Below are positions 1 through 7,378 of a stretch of DNA of 20,387 nt, piece after piece. Positions within the stretch are counted from its first letter, which is position 1. Each line of letters opens with the position of its first letter. A model generated the notes under the pieces. It saw only the letters and a program-made list of their open reading frames with translations. It was not told the DNA's origin and made no database searches. The DNA is from an uncultured Sutterella sp. (GTDB lineage: Bacteria > Pseudomonadota > Gammaproteobacteria > Burkholderiales > Burkholderiaceae_F): the NCBI GenBank assembly GCA_900554375.1, contig USHK01000003.1:1-20387 (forward strand). The letters run 5' to 3'. The position numbers were made by a program, and so were the translations under genes.

Positions 1-44
1 CACGTAAGGAGACGTCGGCAGCGTCAGATGTGTATAAGAGACAG
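1..44 (+). other. Illumina Nextera adapter/index sequence (artefact)
   Basis: This stretch is library-construction sequence, not genome. Positions 26-44 read AGATGTGTATAAGAGACAG, the 19-bp Tn5 mosaic end used in Nextera kits. Positions 13-25 match the Read 1 tail in front of it (CGTCGGCAGCGTC). Positions 4-11 are GTAAGGAG, which I recall as the Nextera i5 index 505, and 1-3 (CAC) match the last bases of the P5 arm. The single mismatch is position 12, A where the adapter has T. Bacterial sequence begins at 45. Any reading frame crossing 44/45 is chimeric. Confidence 0.97.
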
Positions 45-585
45 GCGGAAGCAGCGGAAAGTCGACGGCGTACACGGTAAAGACATAACGGTGGACTCGT
101 TCATCGTTCCAGGGAGGGCAAGGGCCGTCGTAACCGAAATAATGTCCTTCGTTGCTCGGATCACCTTTGAAGGCGTCGGTATAGTCGTTGAGTCCTTGAC
201 GCATTCCGTTTGCACATGCCGGACCTCTTTTGCCGCGAGTGGAAATTCCTTTGGACAAGGTTGCAGCGTCAATGCAGGGCTCTTCGGGCACGATATCAAC
301 CAATACCCAGTGGATGAAGCTTGTTCTCGGAGCGTCTGCCGGAATCGTTTCTCCTTCCACGTTGGCCTTGGAAAAATCAGCCGGAACATCGTTGTCTTCG
401 CAAATCACGATTAAGGACTTCGTTCCCAGAGGCGGGGTGGACCAAGCAATCTGAGGATTGCGGTTGCCGGCAGGCAGCGTGCGTTCCTTTCCCATCGGGT
501 CAGGTTTAGCAAAAGCAAAGCCCTCCGGAATGGGTTTGCCGTCTTCAAAGGAATCGCTCCAAACGCGAAAAATCGTATCCATCAT
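45..585 (-). CDS. YbhB/YbcL-family PEBP (Raf kinase inhibitor-like) protein, 3' end missing
   Basis: Reading the minus strand from the tandem ATGATG at 585-580 gives an open frame of 180 codons that runs into the adapter at 44, so the C-terminus is lost. The translation begins MMDTIFRVWSDSF. It carries the phosphatidylethanolamine-binding protein signatures in order: EDNDVP near residue 62 (the family's DPDxP anion-pocket motif), IHWVLVDI near 91, GPCPPWND near 154, then VHRYVFTVYAVD. No signal peptide is visible, so it is probably cytoplasmic. Bacterial members have no settled substrate. The start lies 3 nt after the dtd stop, so it is probably co-transcribed with tyrS and dtd. Downstream of 45 the frame stays open only through adapter bases. 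Confidence 0.88.
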
Positions 586-588
586 GAT

Positions 589-1041
589 TTAATCTTTCTT
601 CTTGGGGTAACACAGGCGAAAGGTAACAGGACCGTCATTGATTAAGCTGATCTGCATATGGGCGCCGAACACTCCGGTTACCGGATGAAATCCGAGAGCC
701 CGAAGCTTTTCAAGAAAGCGGTTATAGAGCGTTTCGCCGAGGGTCGGATCGGCTGCCGGAGAAAAACTCGGGCGTGTGCCGCTGTTGGTATCGGCGGCAA
801 GTGTAAATTGAGATACGACAAGAATTTCGCCGTCGATAGTTTTTAGGCTCAGGTTCATTTTGCCGTCGGCGTCGCTAAAAACGCGGTAGCCGACGACTTT
901 TTCTGCGAGAGCGTCGGCGAATTCGAGCTTATCGTTTTTTTCTCCGCAGACCAAAACCATTAAGCCCTGACCGATCCTCCCGCGGAATTCTCCGTCGGCC
1001 GTCACGGACGCTTCAGAGACACGTTGAATCAGTGCGATCAT
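589..1041 (-). CDS. dtd: D-aminoacyl-tRNA deacylase
   Basis: The 150-residue product has the length and motifs of DTD: the [13 protein letters not shown] start, the SQFTLAAD motif around residues 97-104 that forms the catalytic pocket, and the NDGPVTF motif near the C-terminus carrying the cross-subunit Gly-Pro that excludes L-aminoacyl esters. DTD is a cytoplasmic homodimer that hydrolyses D-Tyr and other D-amino acids, and Gly mischarged on tRNA-Ala, from tRNA. The gene lies 8 nt after tyrS on the same strand, a logical pairing because TyrRS is a main source of D-Tyr-tRNA, and 3 nt before the PEBP gene. No strong Shine-Dalgarno sequence is seen, so translation may be coupled to tyrS. Confidence 0.97.
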   Translation of the reverse strand: MIALIQRVSEASVTADGEFRGRIGQGLMVLVCGEKNDKLEFADALAEKVVGYRVFSDADGKMNLSLKTIDGEILVVSQFTLAADTNSGTRPSFSPAADPTLGETLYNRFLEKLRALGFHPVTGVFGAHMQISLINDGPVTFRLCYPKKKD

Positions 1042-1049
1042 GACTGAAG

Positions 1050-2294
1050 TTACTTGAGCGTGACCTTAGCCCACTTTCTTTTACCGACTTGCAAGGTATA
1101 AGTGCCGGGTTCAACCTGAAGCGATTTGTCAGTAATTTTTTCTCCGTCCAAATGAACCCCGCCCTGAGCCACGTTACGCCCGGCTTCGCTGGTAGAAGGA
1201 GCCAGCCCCGCCTCTTTGATGAGCTTAAGAATGCCCATCGGGGCGCCGGCATTTTCGAGCGTGACTTCGGGAATATTTTCTGGAACGGCCCCCTTGCGGA
1301 AGCGGTTGATGAATTCTTGTTCGGCGGCATCAGCAGCTTCGGCATTATGGAAGCGCGTGACGATCTCCTTAGCGAGCATGACCTTGGCATCGCGCGGATT
1401 TCTTCCGGCCTCGCATTCTTTTTTGAGCTGCTGAATTTCTTCGTTGCTCTTCATGGAGAGCAGATCGAACCAGTTCCACATTAAGTCATCGGACAGGGAC
1501 ATGACCTTACCGAACATTTCATTCGGTTCTTCGGTAATGCCGATGTAATTGTGTTTGGACTTACTCATCTTATTGACGCCGTCGAGACCTACGAGCAGAG
1601 GCATCGTGATGATGCACTGGGCTTCTTGGTTGTACTGACGCTGCAATTCGCGGCCGACTAAAAGATTGAAACGCTGATCGGAACCGCCGAGTTCCACGTC
1701 AGCCTCGAGTGCGACGGAATCGTAGCCCTGCATGAGCGGATAGATAAGTTCATGCATAGCAATCGGAGCCTGAGATGCGAAACGCTTGGCGAAGTCATCA
1801 CGCTCAAGCAGGCGGGCTAACGTATAGCGGGAGGCGAGTTTAATGAAGCCGGCTGAGCCTAATTTATTGCACCATTCCGAGTTAAAGCGAACCTCGGTTT
1901 TGTCCTTGTCCAAAACTTTGTAAGCTTGATCGAGGTAAGTTTTGGCATTAGCTTCGATTTGTTCACGAGTCAGCGGCGGACGAGTGGTATTGCGGCCGGA
2001 AGGATCACCGATCGCGCTGGTGAAGTCGCCGACAAGGAAGATCACTGTGTGACCGAGGTTTTGGAATTGCCGCAGTTTGTTTAAAACAACGGTATGACCT
2101 AAATGGATGTCGGGAGCGGTGGGGTCAAGACCGAGTTTTATTCTAAGAGGTTTACCGGTTGCTTTAGAACGAGCCAATTTTTGTTCGAGCTCTTCCTCGA
2201 CGAGAAGCGTGTCTGTACCGCGCTTAATCAACGCCATTGCTTCCTTGATATCTTCCGTTACAGGGAACTTATTTGCCTGAGCAGTATCTGTCAT
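1050..2294 (-). CDS. tyrS: Tyrosyl-tRNA synthetase
   Basis: Class I aminoacyl-tRNA synthetase that attaches tyrosine to tRNA-Tyr. The 414-residue protein shows [14 protein letters not shown], with the HIGH-type motif HLGH at 64-67, and KMSKS at 242-246. These form the ATP-binding active site. It ends in an S4-like RNA-binding domain (about 350-414: [16 protein letters not shown]). The motif spacing fits the TyrZ-like branch common in Betaproteobacteria. I place the start at the ATG at 2294, giving [10 protein letters not shown], because CAGGA lies 11 nt upstream. The frame stays open to 2387, and an ATG at 2306 is also possible, but the extra residues do not look like family sequence. First gene of tyrS-dtd-PEBP, divergent from the M23 peptidase. 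Confidence 0.97.
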   Translation of the reverse strand: MTDTAQANKFPVTEDIKEAMALIKRGTDTLLVEEELEQKLARSKATGKPLRIKLGLDPTAPDIHLGHTVVLNKLRQFQNLGHTVIFLVGDFTSAIGDPSGRNTTRPPLTREQIEANAKTYLDQAYKVLDKDKTEVRFNSEWCNKLGSAGFIKLASRYTLARLLERDDFAKRFASQAPIAMHELIYPLMQGYDSVALEADVELGGSDQRFNLLVGRELQRQYNQEAQCIITMPLLVGLDGVNKMSKSKHNYIGITEEPNEMFGKVMSLSDDLMWNWFDLLSMKSNEEIQQLKKECEAGRNPRDAKVMLAKEIVTRFHNAEAADAAEQEFINRFRKGAVPENIPEVTLENAGAPMGILKLIKEAGLAPSTSEAGRNVAQGGVHLDGEKITDKSLQVEPGTYTLQVGKRKWAKVTLK

Positions 2295-2356
2295 TTTTTG
2301 AAACATCCTGAATTTTGTTGGTGATACCCCTTGAAGACTCAAGAAAATTAATGATT

Positions 2357-2362
2357 TATAAT
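2357..2362 (+). promoter_or_regulatory. Possible -10 element (TATAAT) in the tyrS/M23 divergent region
   Basis: A perfect TATAAT lies about midway between the divergent starts of tyrS (2294) and the M23 gene (2479). A TTGAAG at 2331-2336 is 20 bp upstream, longer than the optimum, so the -35 is uncertain. The same AT-rich patch read on the minus strand (TATAAA) could serve tyrS. The whole gap 2295-2478 is 184 bp and must hold both promoters. Confidence 0.3.
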
Positions 2363-2420
2363 CAATCGACTCAAATCCGAAGGGCAAATTTCCAAAACAG
2401 CCCTTATTCTACTTTCTCTA

Positions 2421-2440
2421 CCCGACCTTGTCAGATGTCG
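2421..2440 (+). promoter_or_regulatory. Leader hairpin upstream of the M23 peptidase gene
   Basis: CCCGAC (2421-2426) pairs perfectly with GTCGGG (2437-2442, the last two G lying just past this interval) around a 10-nt loop. It lies about 40 nt upstream of the preferred GTG start. A T-rich run (TTTGTTTTTAA, 2455-2465) follows after a gap, too far for a standard intrinsic terminator. Its function is unknown; it could affect leader stability or access to the ribosome site. Confidence 0.35.
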
Positions 2441-2478
2441 GGGAAGTGGGAGTGTTTGTTTTTAAGAGAGAGATCAGA

Positions 2479-3804
2479 GTGAAGCCGTTTAAAACCAAAT
2501 TTACGAAGTTTTTGATTGGTCTAGGTGTGACTGCGGCTTTTCTGTTATCTATTCCTTCTCTCGCGGTTTCTCAGGAGACCCTTCCCGGGAAAGGTGAAGT
2601 GGTGCTGGAGAAAGCAGGTGAGATTGAGCTCGGAGATTTGATTCAGCAGTGGGCCAGTGAAATGGATCACGTTTATGCCGAGACCCGTATCGAAGCGAAA
2701 GATTCAAACAAAAAGATTTTCGAAAGACTCGGCATTAATGACAAAGCGTTTGTGCGCTACGTCAATTCCATCAAAGGTAAAGAGAATCCATTTGCTCGAC
2801 TTCAGAAAGGTCGTTTGATTCAGGCCCGTCTGACCCCGACCGGAGAGGTGCTTTCTCTTCGTGTTTTTCGTCCCATCGACTCCCTGTCTAGGGACGTTGC
2901 TTATTTCCAGGTCAGCAAAGAAGCAGGAAAGTTTAAGCACGCTAACCTGAAAAGCGAAATCGATGCTTTTCCGATTGCCTCTTCAGCAGTCATCAAAACT
3001 ACGCTGGAGAGCGCTGCCGTTTCCGCGAATATTCCCGCCAATGTTCTAGCCCAGATTAAAGAAAGGCTGAGCACGTCGATGGATGTGAACAAGGGCGTTG
3101 CCTCCGGTGACTCTTTCAGTGTTATTTATGAACGCCGTCAAATCGACGGTGCCGATCTCGGCTCCGGTAAGCTCTTGGCCATTGAGTATTTCTCCAAAGG
3201 CAAGACGATTGACTCCTACTGGTACGAAGGCGAAGGAGTTGAAGGCTACTTTGATTCCGAGGGCAATAATACGGATATTACGTTCCTGCGCATGCCCTGC
3301 GAGGCTCGCGTGACCTCTACCTTCAACCGCGTTCGCAAACACCCGGTAACGGGTCGTCTTCGTCCGCACTGGGGTGTTGACCTCGGCGCACCTCGCGGAA
3401 CACCGGTTTACGCAGCCGGCGACGGAGTGATTTCTTCCAAGAAATATCAACGCCGCGGCTACGGTTACTGGCTCGAGCTGACTCATGCCGGCGGGTATAA
3501 GTCCCTCTATGCTCACCTGAGCAAGTACGCTGCCGGTATGGCCGAAGGCGTTAAGGTTAAGAAAGGTCAGCTAATCGGATATGTCGGAACCTCAGGTATG
3601 GTCACCGGTCCGCATCTTCACTATGAACTGAAGAAAGACGGACAACAGATCAATCCGCTTATCGCCGATCTTCGTACAGGAGAAAACCTCAAGGATGATG
3701 CACTCGAGGATTACAAGCTCGCCATTTCTCCAATGCGTCGTCAAATTGCGATGCTGAGCAAACTTCAGCTTGCACAAAATTCCAATACTGCAGGATCGGA
3801 TTAA
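2479..3804 (+). CDS. Secreted M23-family peptidoglycan endopeptidase (MepM-like)
   Basis: I choose the GTG at 2479 because it gives a textbook signal peptide (basic MKPFKTKFTK, hydrophobic FLIGLGVTAAFLL, cleavage near SLA-VS) and follows a purine-rich AAGAGAGAGA site. An in-frame TTG at 2428 would add 17 poorly fitting residues. The 441-residue protein has an N-terminal periplasmic region resembling the OapA/LysM-like part of MepM proteins, then a C-terminal LytM/M23 domain (about 270-400). All zinc and catalytic residues are present: HWGVD (H297, D301), YAH (H346) and HLHYE (H379, H381). It should therefore be an active D,D-endopeptidase cutting peptide cross-links in the periplasm, not a degenerate activator of the EnvC/NlpD type. 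A Rho-independent terminator follows at 3825. In related genomes it also sits between tyrS and anmK. Confidence 0.93.
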   Translation: MKPFKTKFTKFLIGLGVTAAFLLSIPSLAVSQETLPGKGEVVLEKAGEIELGDLIQQWASEMDHVYAETRIEAKDSNKKIFERLGINDKAFVRYVNSIKGKENPFARLQKGRLIQARLTPTGEVLSLRVFRPIDSLSRDVAYFQVSKEAGKFKHANLKSEIDAFPIASSAVIKTTLESAAVSANIPANVLAQIKERLSTSMDVNKGVASGDSFSVIYERRQIDGADLGSGKLLAIEYFSKGKTIDSYWYEGEGVEGYFDSEGNNTDITFLRMPCEARVTSTFNRVRKHPVTGRLRPHWGVDLGAPRGTPVYAAGDGVISSKKYQRRGYGYWLELTHAGGYKSLYAHLSKYAAGMAEGVKVKKGQLIGYVGTSGMVTGPHLHYELKKDGQQINPLIADLRTGENLKDDALEDYKLAISPMRRQIAMLSKLQLAQNSNTAGSD

Positions 3805-3824
3805 TAGCGTCTTGTTAGAATTTG

Positions 3825-3854
3825 AGGCCTCAGTTGTATGAGGCCTTTGTTTTT
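3825..3854 (+). terminator. Intrinsic terminator abutting the anmK start
   Basis: AGGCCTCA (3825-3832) pairs perfectly with TGAGGCCT (3839-3846) around the loop GTTGTA, followed by TTGTTTTT (3847-3854). The U-tract ends at the base before the anmK ATG. The only Shine-Dalgarno-like bases for anmK (GAGG, 3840-3843) lie in the right arm of the stem, so the hairpin could both end M23 transcripts and hide the anmK ribosome site. Confidence 0.75.
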
Positions 3855-4961
3855 ATGTGTACTCCAAATATTCCTATATATGTCGGCATGATGTCCGGCA
3901 CCAGTATGGACGGCGTTGACGCGGTCGCATGTGTTTTCAACGAGAAGGGCTGTCAATTTATTGCCCGCAGCTTCGAGCCGTATTCAGATATGCTGCGTGA
4001 AAGTCTGCTCTCTTTATGCCAGAGCGGCCCCGACGAAGTTTTTCGCATGCAGAACGGAGCCAATGAGGTTGCAAAGATTTACGCAAAGGCTTTCAATAAG
4101 CTGCTTACTGACAGCGGCCTGAACTACAAAAATATTCGCGCTATTGGCGCCCACGGTCAGACCATTCGTCATAATCCTCAGATTGGCGCAAGTACACAGC
4201 TGATAAACGGCGCATTGCTGGCGGAACTGACAAAAACCGATGTTATTACGGATTTCAGAAGCCGTGACTTAGCTGCCGGCGGAGAAGGGGCGCCTCTTGT
4301 GCCTGCTTTTCACAAGTGGATGCTGAGCGGAGAGGTGCCTCGCGGCATTTTGAATATCGGAGGTATCAGCAACTTGACGGTGCTGCCTGAGTGCGGCAGT
4401 GAGGAAGAAGTGTTGGGCTTCGACTGCGGTCCGGGAAATGTGCTGATGGATGCCTGGATTGAAAAAGTCAATCACGTTCGTTATGACCGCGATGCTGTCT
4501 GGGCGCGCAGCGGTAAAGTGATTCCGCATCTTCTAGAGAACTTGAAGCAGGAAAAATTCTTTGCTCAGGTGCCGCCGAAGAGTACCGGCAGAGAACTTTT
4601 CAATTTACCTTGGTTAGAGGCTAAGCTTAACGGAGAAAAACCCGAGGATGTACAGCGAACGCTCGTCTCGTTCACGGCAGAAACCGTGACAGATGCGATT
4701 CGAAATTTTGCTCCGCAAATTAAAGAGTTAAAAGTGTGCGGCGGAGGCGCAAAGAATCCTCTGATGATTAACGAGCTCGCCCTGCTTAATCCGGATTTAG
4801 TTGTGACGACCACTGCTGACTTGGGCGTAGATCCGCAGGATGTGGAAGGGTTGGCGTTTGCTTGGCTGGCTTATCGCTTTGACCGACGCGAGCCGGGAAA
4901 TCTGCCGAGCGCCACCGGCGCCTCGGGGCCGAGGGTCCTAGGCTGTTTATACCCGGCATAG
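3855..4961 (+). CDS. anmK: Anhydro-N-acetylmuramic acid kinase
   Basis: AnmK phosphorylates 1,6-anhydro-MurNAc, released by lytic transglycosylases, to MurNAc-6-phosphate, which MurQ then converts to GlcNAc-6-phosphate for reuse. The 368-residue product matches the usual length of about 370. It has the N-terminal ATP-binding loop VGMMSGTSMDGVDAVA (about 10-25), IGAHGQTIRH near 106, NIGGISNLTVLP, the FDCGPGNVLMDAW nucleotide-fold segment, and VCGGGAKNPLM near the C-terminus. I set the start at ATG 3855 because it puts the MSGTSxDG motif at its normal distance from the N-terminus; a TTG at 3822 would start before the terminator hairpin. The upstream neighbour is a peptidoglycan endopeptidase, consistent with wall turnover and recycling. 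Confidence 0.96.
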   Translation: MCTPNIPIYVGMMSGTSMDGVDAVACVFNEKGCQFIARSFEPYSDMLRESLLSLCQSGPDEVFRMQNGANEVAKIYAKAFNKLLTDSGLNYKNIRAIGAHGQTIRHNPQIGASTQLINGALLAELTKTDVITDFRSRDLAAGGEGAPLVPAFHKWMLSGEVPRGILNIGGISNLTVLPECGSEEEVLGFDCGPGNVLMDAWIEKVNHVRYDRDAVWARSGKVIPHLLENLKQEKFFAQVPPKSTGRELFNLPWLEAKLNGEKPEDVQRTLVSFTAETVTDAIRNFAPQIKELKVCGGGAKNPLMINELALLNPDLVVTTTADLGVDPQDVEGLAFAWLAYRFDRREPGNLPSATGASGPRVLGCLYPA

Positions 4962-4990
4962 AAAAAAGACCTCCATTCGGAGGTCTCTGA
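4962..4990. terminator. Bidirectional intrinsic terminator between anmK and erpA
   Basis: AGACCTCC (4967-4974) pairs perfectly with GGAGGTCT (4979-4986) around an ATTC tetraloop. The A-run at 4962-4967 gives a U-tract on the minus strand, making a strong terminator for erpA. On the plus strand only a weak, interrupted T-run follows (CTGACTTTTG). The two genes converge here, so one hairpin probably serves both. Confidence 0.85.
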
Positions 4991-5009
4991 CTTTTGTCTG
5001 CGGCAGTGC

Positions 5010-5381
5010 TTAGACGGAAAAACTGGATCCGCAGCTGCAGGTTGTCGTCGCGTTCGGGTTCTTAATCACGAACTGTGCACCTTCGAGATCTTCTTTGTAG
5101 TCGATCTCTGCGCCGACAAGGTACTGATAGCTCATGGAGTCGATTAGGAGGGTAACTCCATTTCTGACCATAACGGCATCATCTTCGTTGGTTGTTTCAT
5201 CAAAAGTGAAACCATACTGGAAACCAGAGCAGCCTCCGCCCTGAACGAACACTCTGAGTTTGAGATTCGGATTACCCTCTTCGTCAATCAATTCCTTAAC
5301 TTTGAGGCTGGCGGCATCGGTGAAGATAATGGGGTCGGGAAGCTTGATCTGTTCCTGATCCTGAACATTGTTTTCAGCCAT
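5010..5381 (-). CDS. erpA: A-type iron-sulfur cluster insertion protein ErpA
   Basis: The 123-residue protein has the three conserved cysteines of A-type carriers: C51 in [11 protein letters not shown], and C115 and C117 in the C-terminal CSCGSSF. These hold a cluster received from the ISC scaffold for delivery to apo-enzymes, including isoprenoid-pathway IspG/IspH in E. coli. The family also includes IscA and SufA. I favour ErpA because the gene is isolated from isc/suf genes and lies beside anmK, as in other Betaproteobacteria. The start is ATG 5381, preceded by AAGGA with a 6-nt spacer; an upstream in-frame ATG (5396) lacks such a site and would take in the ribosome-binding sequence. Confidence 0.95.
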   Translation of the reverse strand: MAENNVQDQEQIKLPDPIIFTDAASLKVKELIDEEGNPNLKLRVFVQGGGCSGFQYGFTFDETTNEDDAVMVRNGVTLLIDSMSYQYLVGAEIDYKEDLEGAQFVIKNPNATTTCSCGSSFSV

Positions 5382-5417
5382 TATTTTTCCTTGCAATAAA
5401 TAAATTTAGTGCTATGG

Positions 5418-5445
5418 ATTATAAAGAATCCGTCAAGAGGGCAAA
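5418..5445 (-). promoter_or_regulatory. Candidate erpA promoter
   Basis: On the minus strand a perfect TATAAT (5423-5418) is preceded, after 16 bp, by TTTGCC (5445-5440), a modest -35 match. It lies about 37 bp upstream of the erpA start codon, with a well-placed Shine-Dalgarno sequence between. I saw no recognisable IscR site, though the search was by eye. Confidence 0.45.
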
Positions 5446-5546
5446 GCCGTATTAAGTCATGATTTGTGAAAGCAAACGGATTCAATCCAATAGATTAGGC
5501 CGTTTGATTTTAGACAGCGAAGGCGCGTTCAGCGAGCTTTCAAACT

Positions 5547-5590
5547 TATAATCCTTGATTAAACGCCTGCGGAGCAACCCCCGCAGTTTT
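5547..5590 (+). promoter_or_regulatory. glyA -10 box followed by a short leader hairpin
   Basis: TATAAT at 5547-5552 has no convincing -35 at 16-18 bp. Just downstream, CTGCGG (5567-5572) pairs with CCGCAG (5581-5586) around AGCAACCC and is followed by TTTT (5587-5590). If transcription starts near 5559, the hairpin lies within the first 30 nt of the mRNA, so it is either a 5' protective stem or an early attenuator. No glycine riboswitch core was seen. Confidence 0.4.
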
Positions 5591-5614
5591 ATGGCTCACT
5601 TATGGGAAAAGCAC

Positions 5615-6883
5615 ATGTTCGACAAGAATTCGACCATCGAAATATCTGATCCGGCTGTATGGGAAATCATTCAAAAAGAGGGCAAACGTCAAGAAGACCA
5701 GATTGAGCTGATTGCCAGTGAGAACTACGCATCTCCGGCCGTCATGGCTGCACAAGGTTCGGTGCTGACCAATAAATATGCCGAAGGTTATCCGGGAAAG
5801 CGTTACTACGGCGGCTGCGAATATGTCGACGAGGCCGAAACACTTGCTAAAGAGCGTGCTCTTAAGCTGTTCTGCGAACCGGTCGGTGTCGATATGGCTG
5901 TCAATGTCCAGCCGCATTCCGGTGCACAGGCCAATATGTCTGTTTTCTTTGCACTGCTCAATCCCGGTGACACCGTCATGGGAATGTCGCTTGCGGAGGG
6001 CGGTCACTTGTCTCACGGCATGAAGCTCAACATGTCCGGCAAGTGGTTCAACGTAGTGAGCTACGGGCTGAACGACAAAGAAGAAATTGATTACGATCAG
6101 GTTGAAAGGCTTGCTCTTGAGCACAAACCAAAACTCATCATTGCAGGTGCATCGGCCTACTCGCTGCATATTGACTTTAAGCGCTTTAGTGAAATTGCAA
6201 AAAAAGTCGGAGCTTATCTAATGGTGGACATGGCTCATTACGCGGGCCTAGTTGCCGCCGGTGTTTATCCGAGTCCATTTCCATACGCCGATATCGTTAC
6301 GACAACAACGCACAAGACACTCCGCGGTCCGAGAGGCGGCATGATTTTCTGTCGTCCGGATTTGGAAAAACAAATCAATATGGCCGTGTTCCCCGGCATC
6401 CAGGGCGGACCGTTGATGCACGTGATTGCCGCTAAAGCAGTGGCTTTCGGGGAAGCATTAAAACCGGAATACAAAGAATATCAGCAGCAAGTCGTTAAGA
6501 ATGCGGCGGCAATGGCTGATGCTTTGACAAAGCGCGGTCTGCGCATTGTCTCCGGGCGCACACAGAGTCACGTCATGCTCGTTGACCTTCGTTCTAAGAA
6601 CATTACGGGCAAAGAAGCTGAGACGGTTCTTCACGAAGTCGGCATCACAGTCAACAAAAACTCAATTCCGAACGATCCGCAGAAACCGTTTGTGACCAGC
6701 GGAATCCGTTTGGGCTCGCCCGCGATGACCACCCGGGGCTTTAAAGAAAATGAGGCGATCGAAGTCGCAAACCTCATCGCTGACGTACTCGACGCACCTA
6801 AAGACGAGCAGGTGCTGGCCAATGTGAAAGAACGTGTAGCAAGTTTGGTTGCCCGTTTCCCAGTTTACTTGGCAACAGTGTAA
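5615..6883 (+). CDS. glyA: Serine hydroxymethyltransferase
   Basis: PLP enzyme converting serine and tetrahydrofolate to glycine and 5,10-methylene-THF, the main source of one-carbon units. The 422-residue protein is full length and shows [13 protein letters not shown] (31-43), [14 protein letters not shown] (55-68), the HSGAQAN cofactor segment (101-107), [16 protein letters not shown] (204-219), and [14 protein letters not shown] with the Schiff-base lysine at about K234. I choose ATG 5615 ([10 protein letters not shown]), which has GGGAA upstream and matches the family N-terminus; in-frame starts at 5591 and 5555 give poorly fitting extensions. nrdR follows after 21 nt. The glyA-nrdR-ribD linkage is common in proteobacteria and suggests shared transcription. 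Confidence 0.98.
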   Translation: MFDKNSTIEISDPAVWEIIQKEGKRQEDQIELIASENYASPAVMAAQGSVLTNKYAEGYPGKRYYGGCEYVDEAETLAKERALKLFCEPVGVDMAVNVQPHSGAQANMSVFFALLNPGDTVMGMSLAEGGHLSHGMKLNMSGKWFNVVSYGLNDKEEIDYDQVERLALEHKPKLIIAGASAYSLHIDFKRFSEIAKKVGAYLMVDMAHYAGLVAAGVYPSPFPYADIVTTTTHKTLRGPRGGMIFCRPDLEKQINMAVFPGIQGGPLMHVIAAKAVAFGEALKPEYKEYQQQVVKNAAAMADALTKRGLRIVSGRTQSHVMLVDLRSKNITGKEAETVLHEVGITVNKNSIPNDPQKPFVTSGIRLGSPAMTTRGFKENEAIEVANLIADVLDAPKDEQVLANVKERVASLVARFPVYLATV

Positions 6884-6904
6884 GGCTGTTTCAGGAGCGA
6901 TCCT

Positions 6905-7378
6905 ATGCTTTGTCCCTACTGCAAAGAACCCAATACTCAAGTTATTGACTCCCGCACATGCGAAGAAGGTTCGGCGATTCGGCGCAGGAGAAAATGCCCG
7001 GCATGCGGAGCCCGCTTTACTACGTATGAGAAAGCAGCGCTCCAGATGCCGCTCATTATCAAGAAGAACGGCAGCGTACGAGAAGCCTTCAACAGCGAGA
7101 AGCTTCGTCGTTCCATGCAGATAGCGCTTCGCAAGCGGCCGGTGAAAGCAAGCGAGCTTGATTCTGCGATTTCGCGTATTGAAAAGCAGCTTCAAGTTTC
7201 AGGGGAAAAAGAAGTGACTTCTAAACGTGTGGGCGATATGGTCATGCTTGAGCTAAAAAAACTCGACAATGTGGCCTATGTCCGTTACGGTTCGGTTTAC
7301 TTTAACTGCGGGACACTGGACGACATGATCAAGCTTGTTGAAAACGCCCGGAAAGATCAGGGGAGAGAGGAGAAATGA
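6905..7378 (+). CDS. nrdR: Transcriptional repressor NrdR of ribonucleotide reductase genes
   Basis: The 157-residue protein has an N-terminal zinc ribbon with C3, C6, C31 and C34 (MLCPYC, RRRRKCPACG) that binds DNA, then an ATP-cone domain (about 49-139: IIKKNGSVREAFNSEKL onward) that senses ATP/dATP. NrdR represses ribonucleotide reductase operons when dATP is high. A clear AGGAG sits 6 nt before the ATG. The stop overlaps the ribD start by 4 nt (ATGA), so translation is probably coupled. I saw no pair of NrdR boxes here, as expected, since the nrd targets are not in this window. Confidence 0.97.
   Translation: MLCPYCKEPNTQVIDSRTCEEGSAIRRRRKCPACGARFTTYEKAALQMPLIIKKNGSVREAFNSEKLRRSMQIALRKRPVKASELDSAISRIEKQLQVSGEKEVTSKRVGDMVMLELKKLDNVAYVRYGSVYFNCGTLDDMIKLVENARKDQGREEK

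Noticed and set aside
24..414. Open frames on both strands over 24-414, one beginning MCIRDR and one ending LSLIHI
   Set aside because: Those ends are translations of the Tn5 mosaic end at 26-44. The true coding frame in this region is the minus-strand PEBP gene.
3046..3516. 156-codon minus-strand frame opposite the M23 peptidase
   Set aside because: It overlaps the catalytic domain of a well-supported gene and shows no family features or start signals.
5382..5614. Glycine riboswitch upstream of glyA
   Set aside because: No paired glycine aptamer core is recognisable in the 233-nt gap; only a small hairpin and a TATAAT were found.
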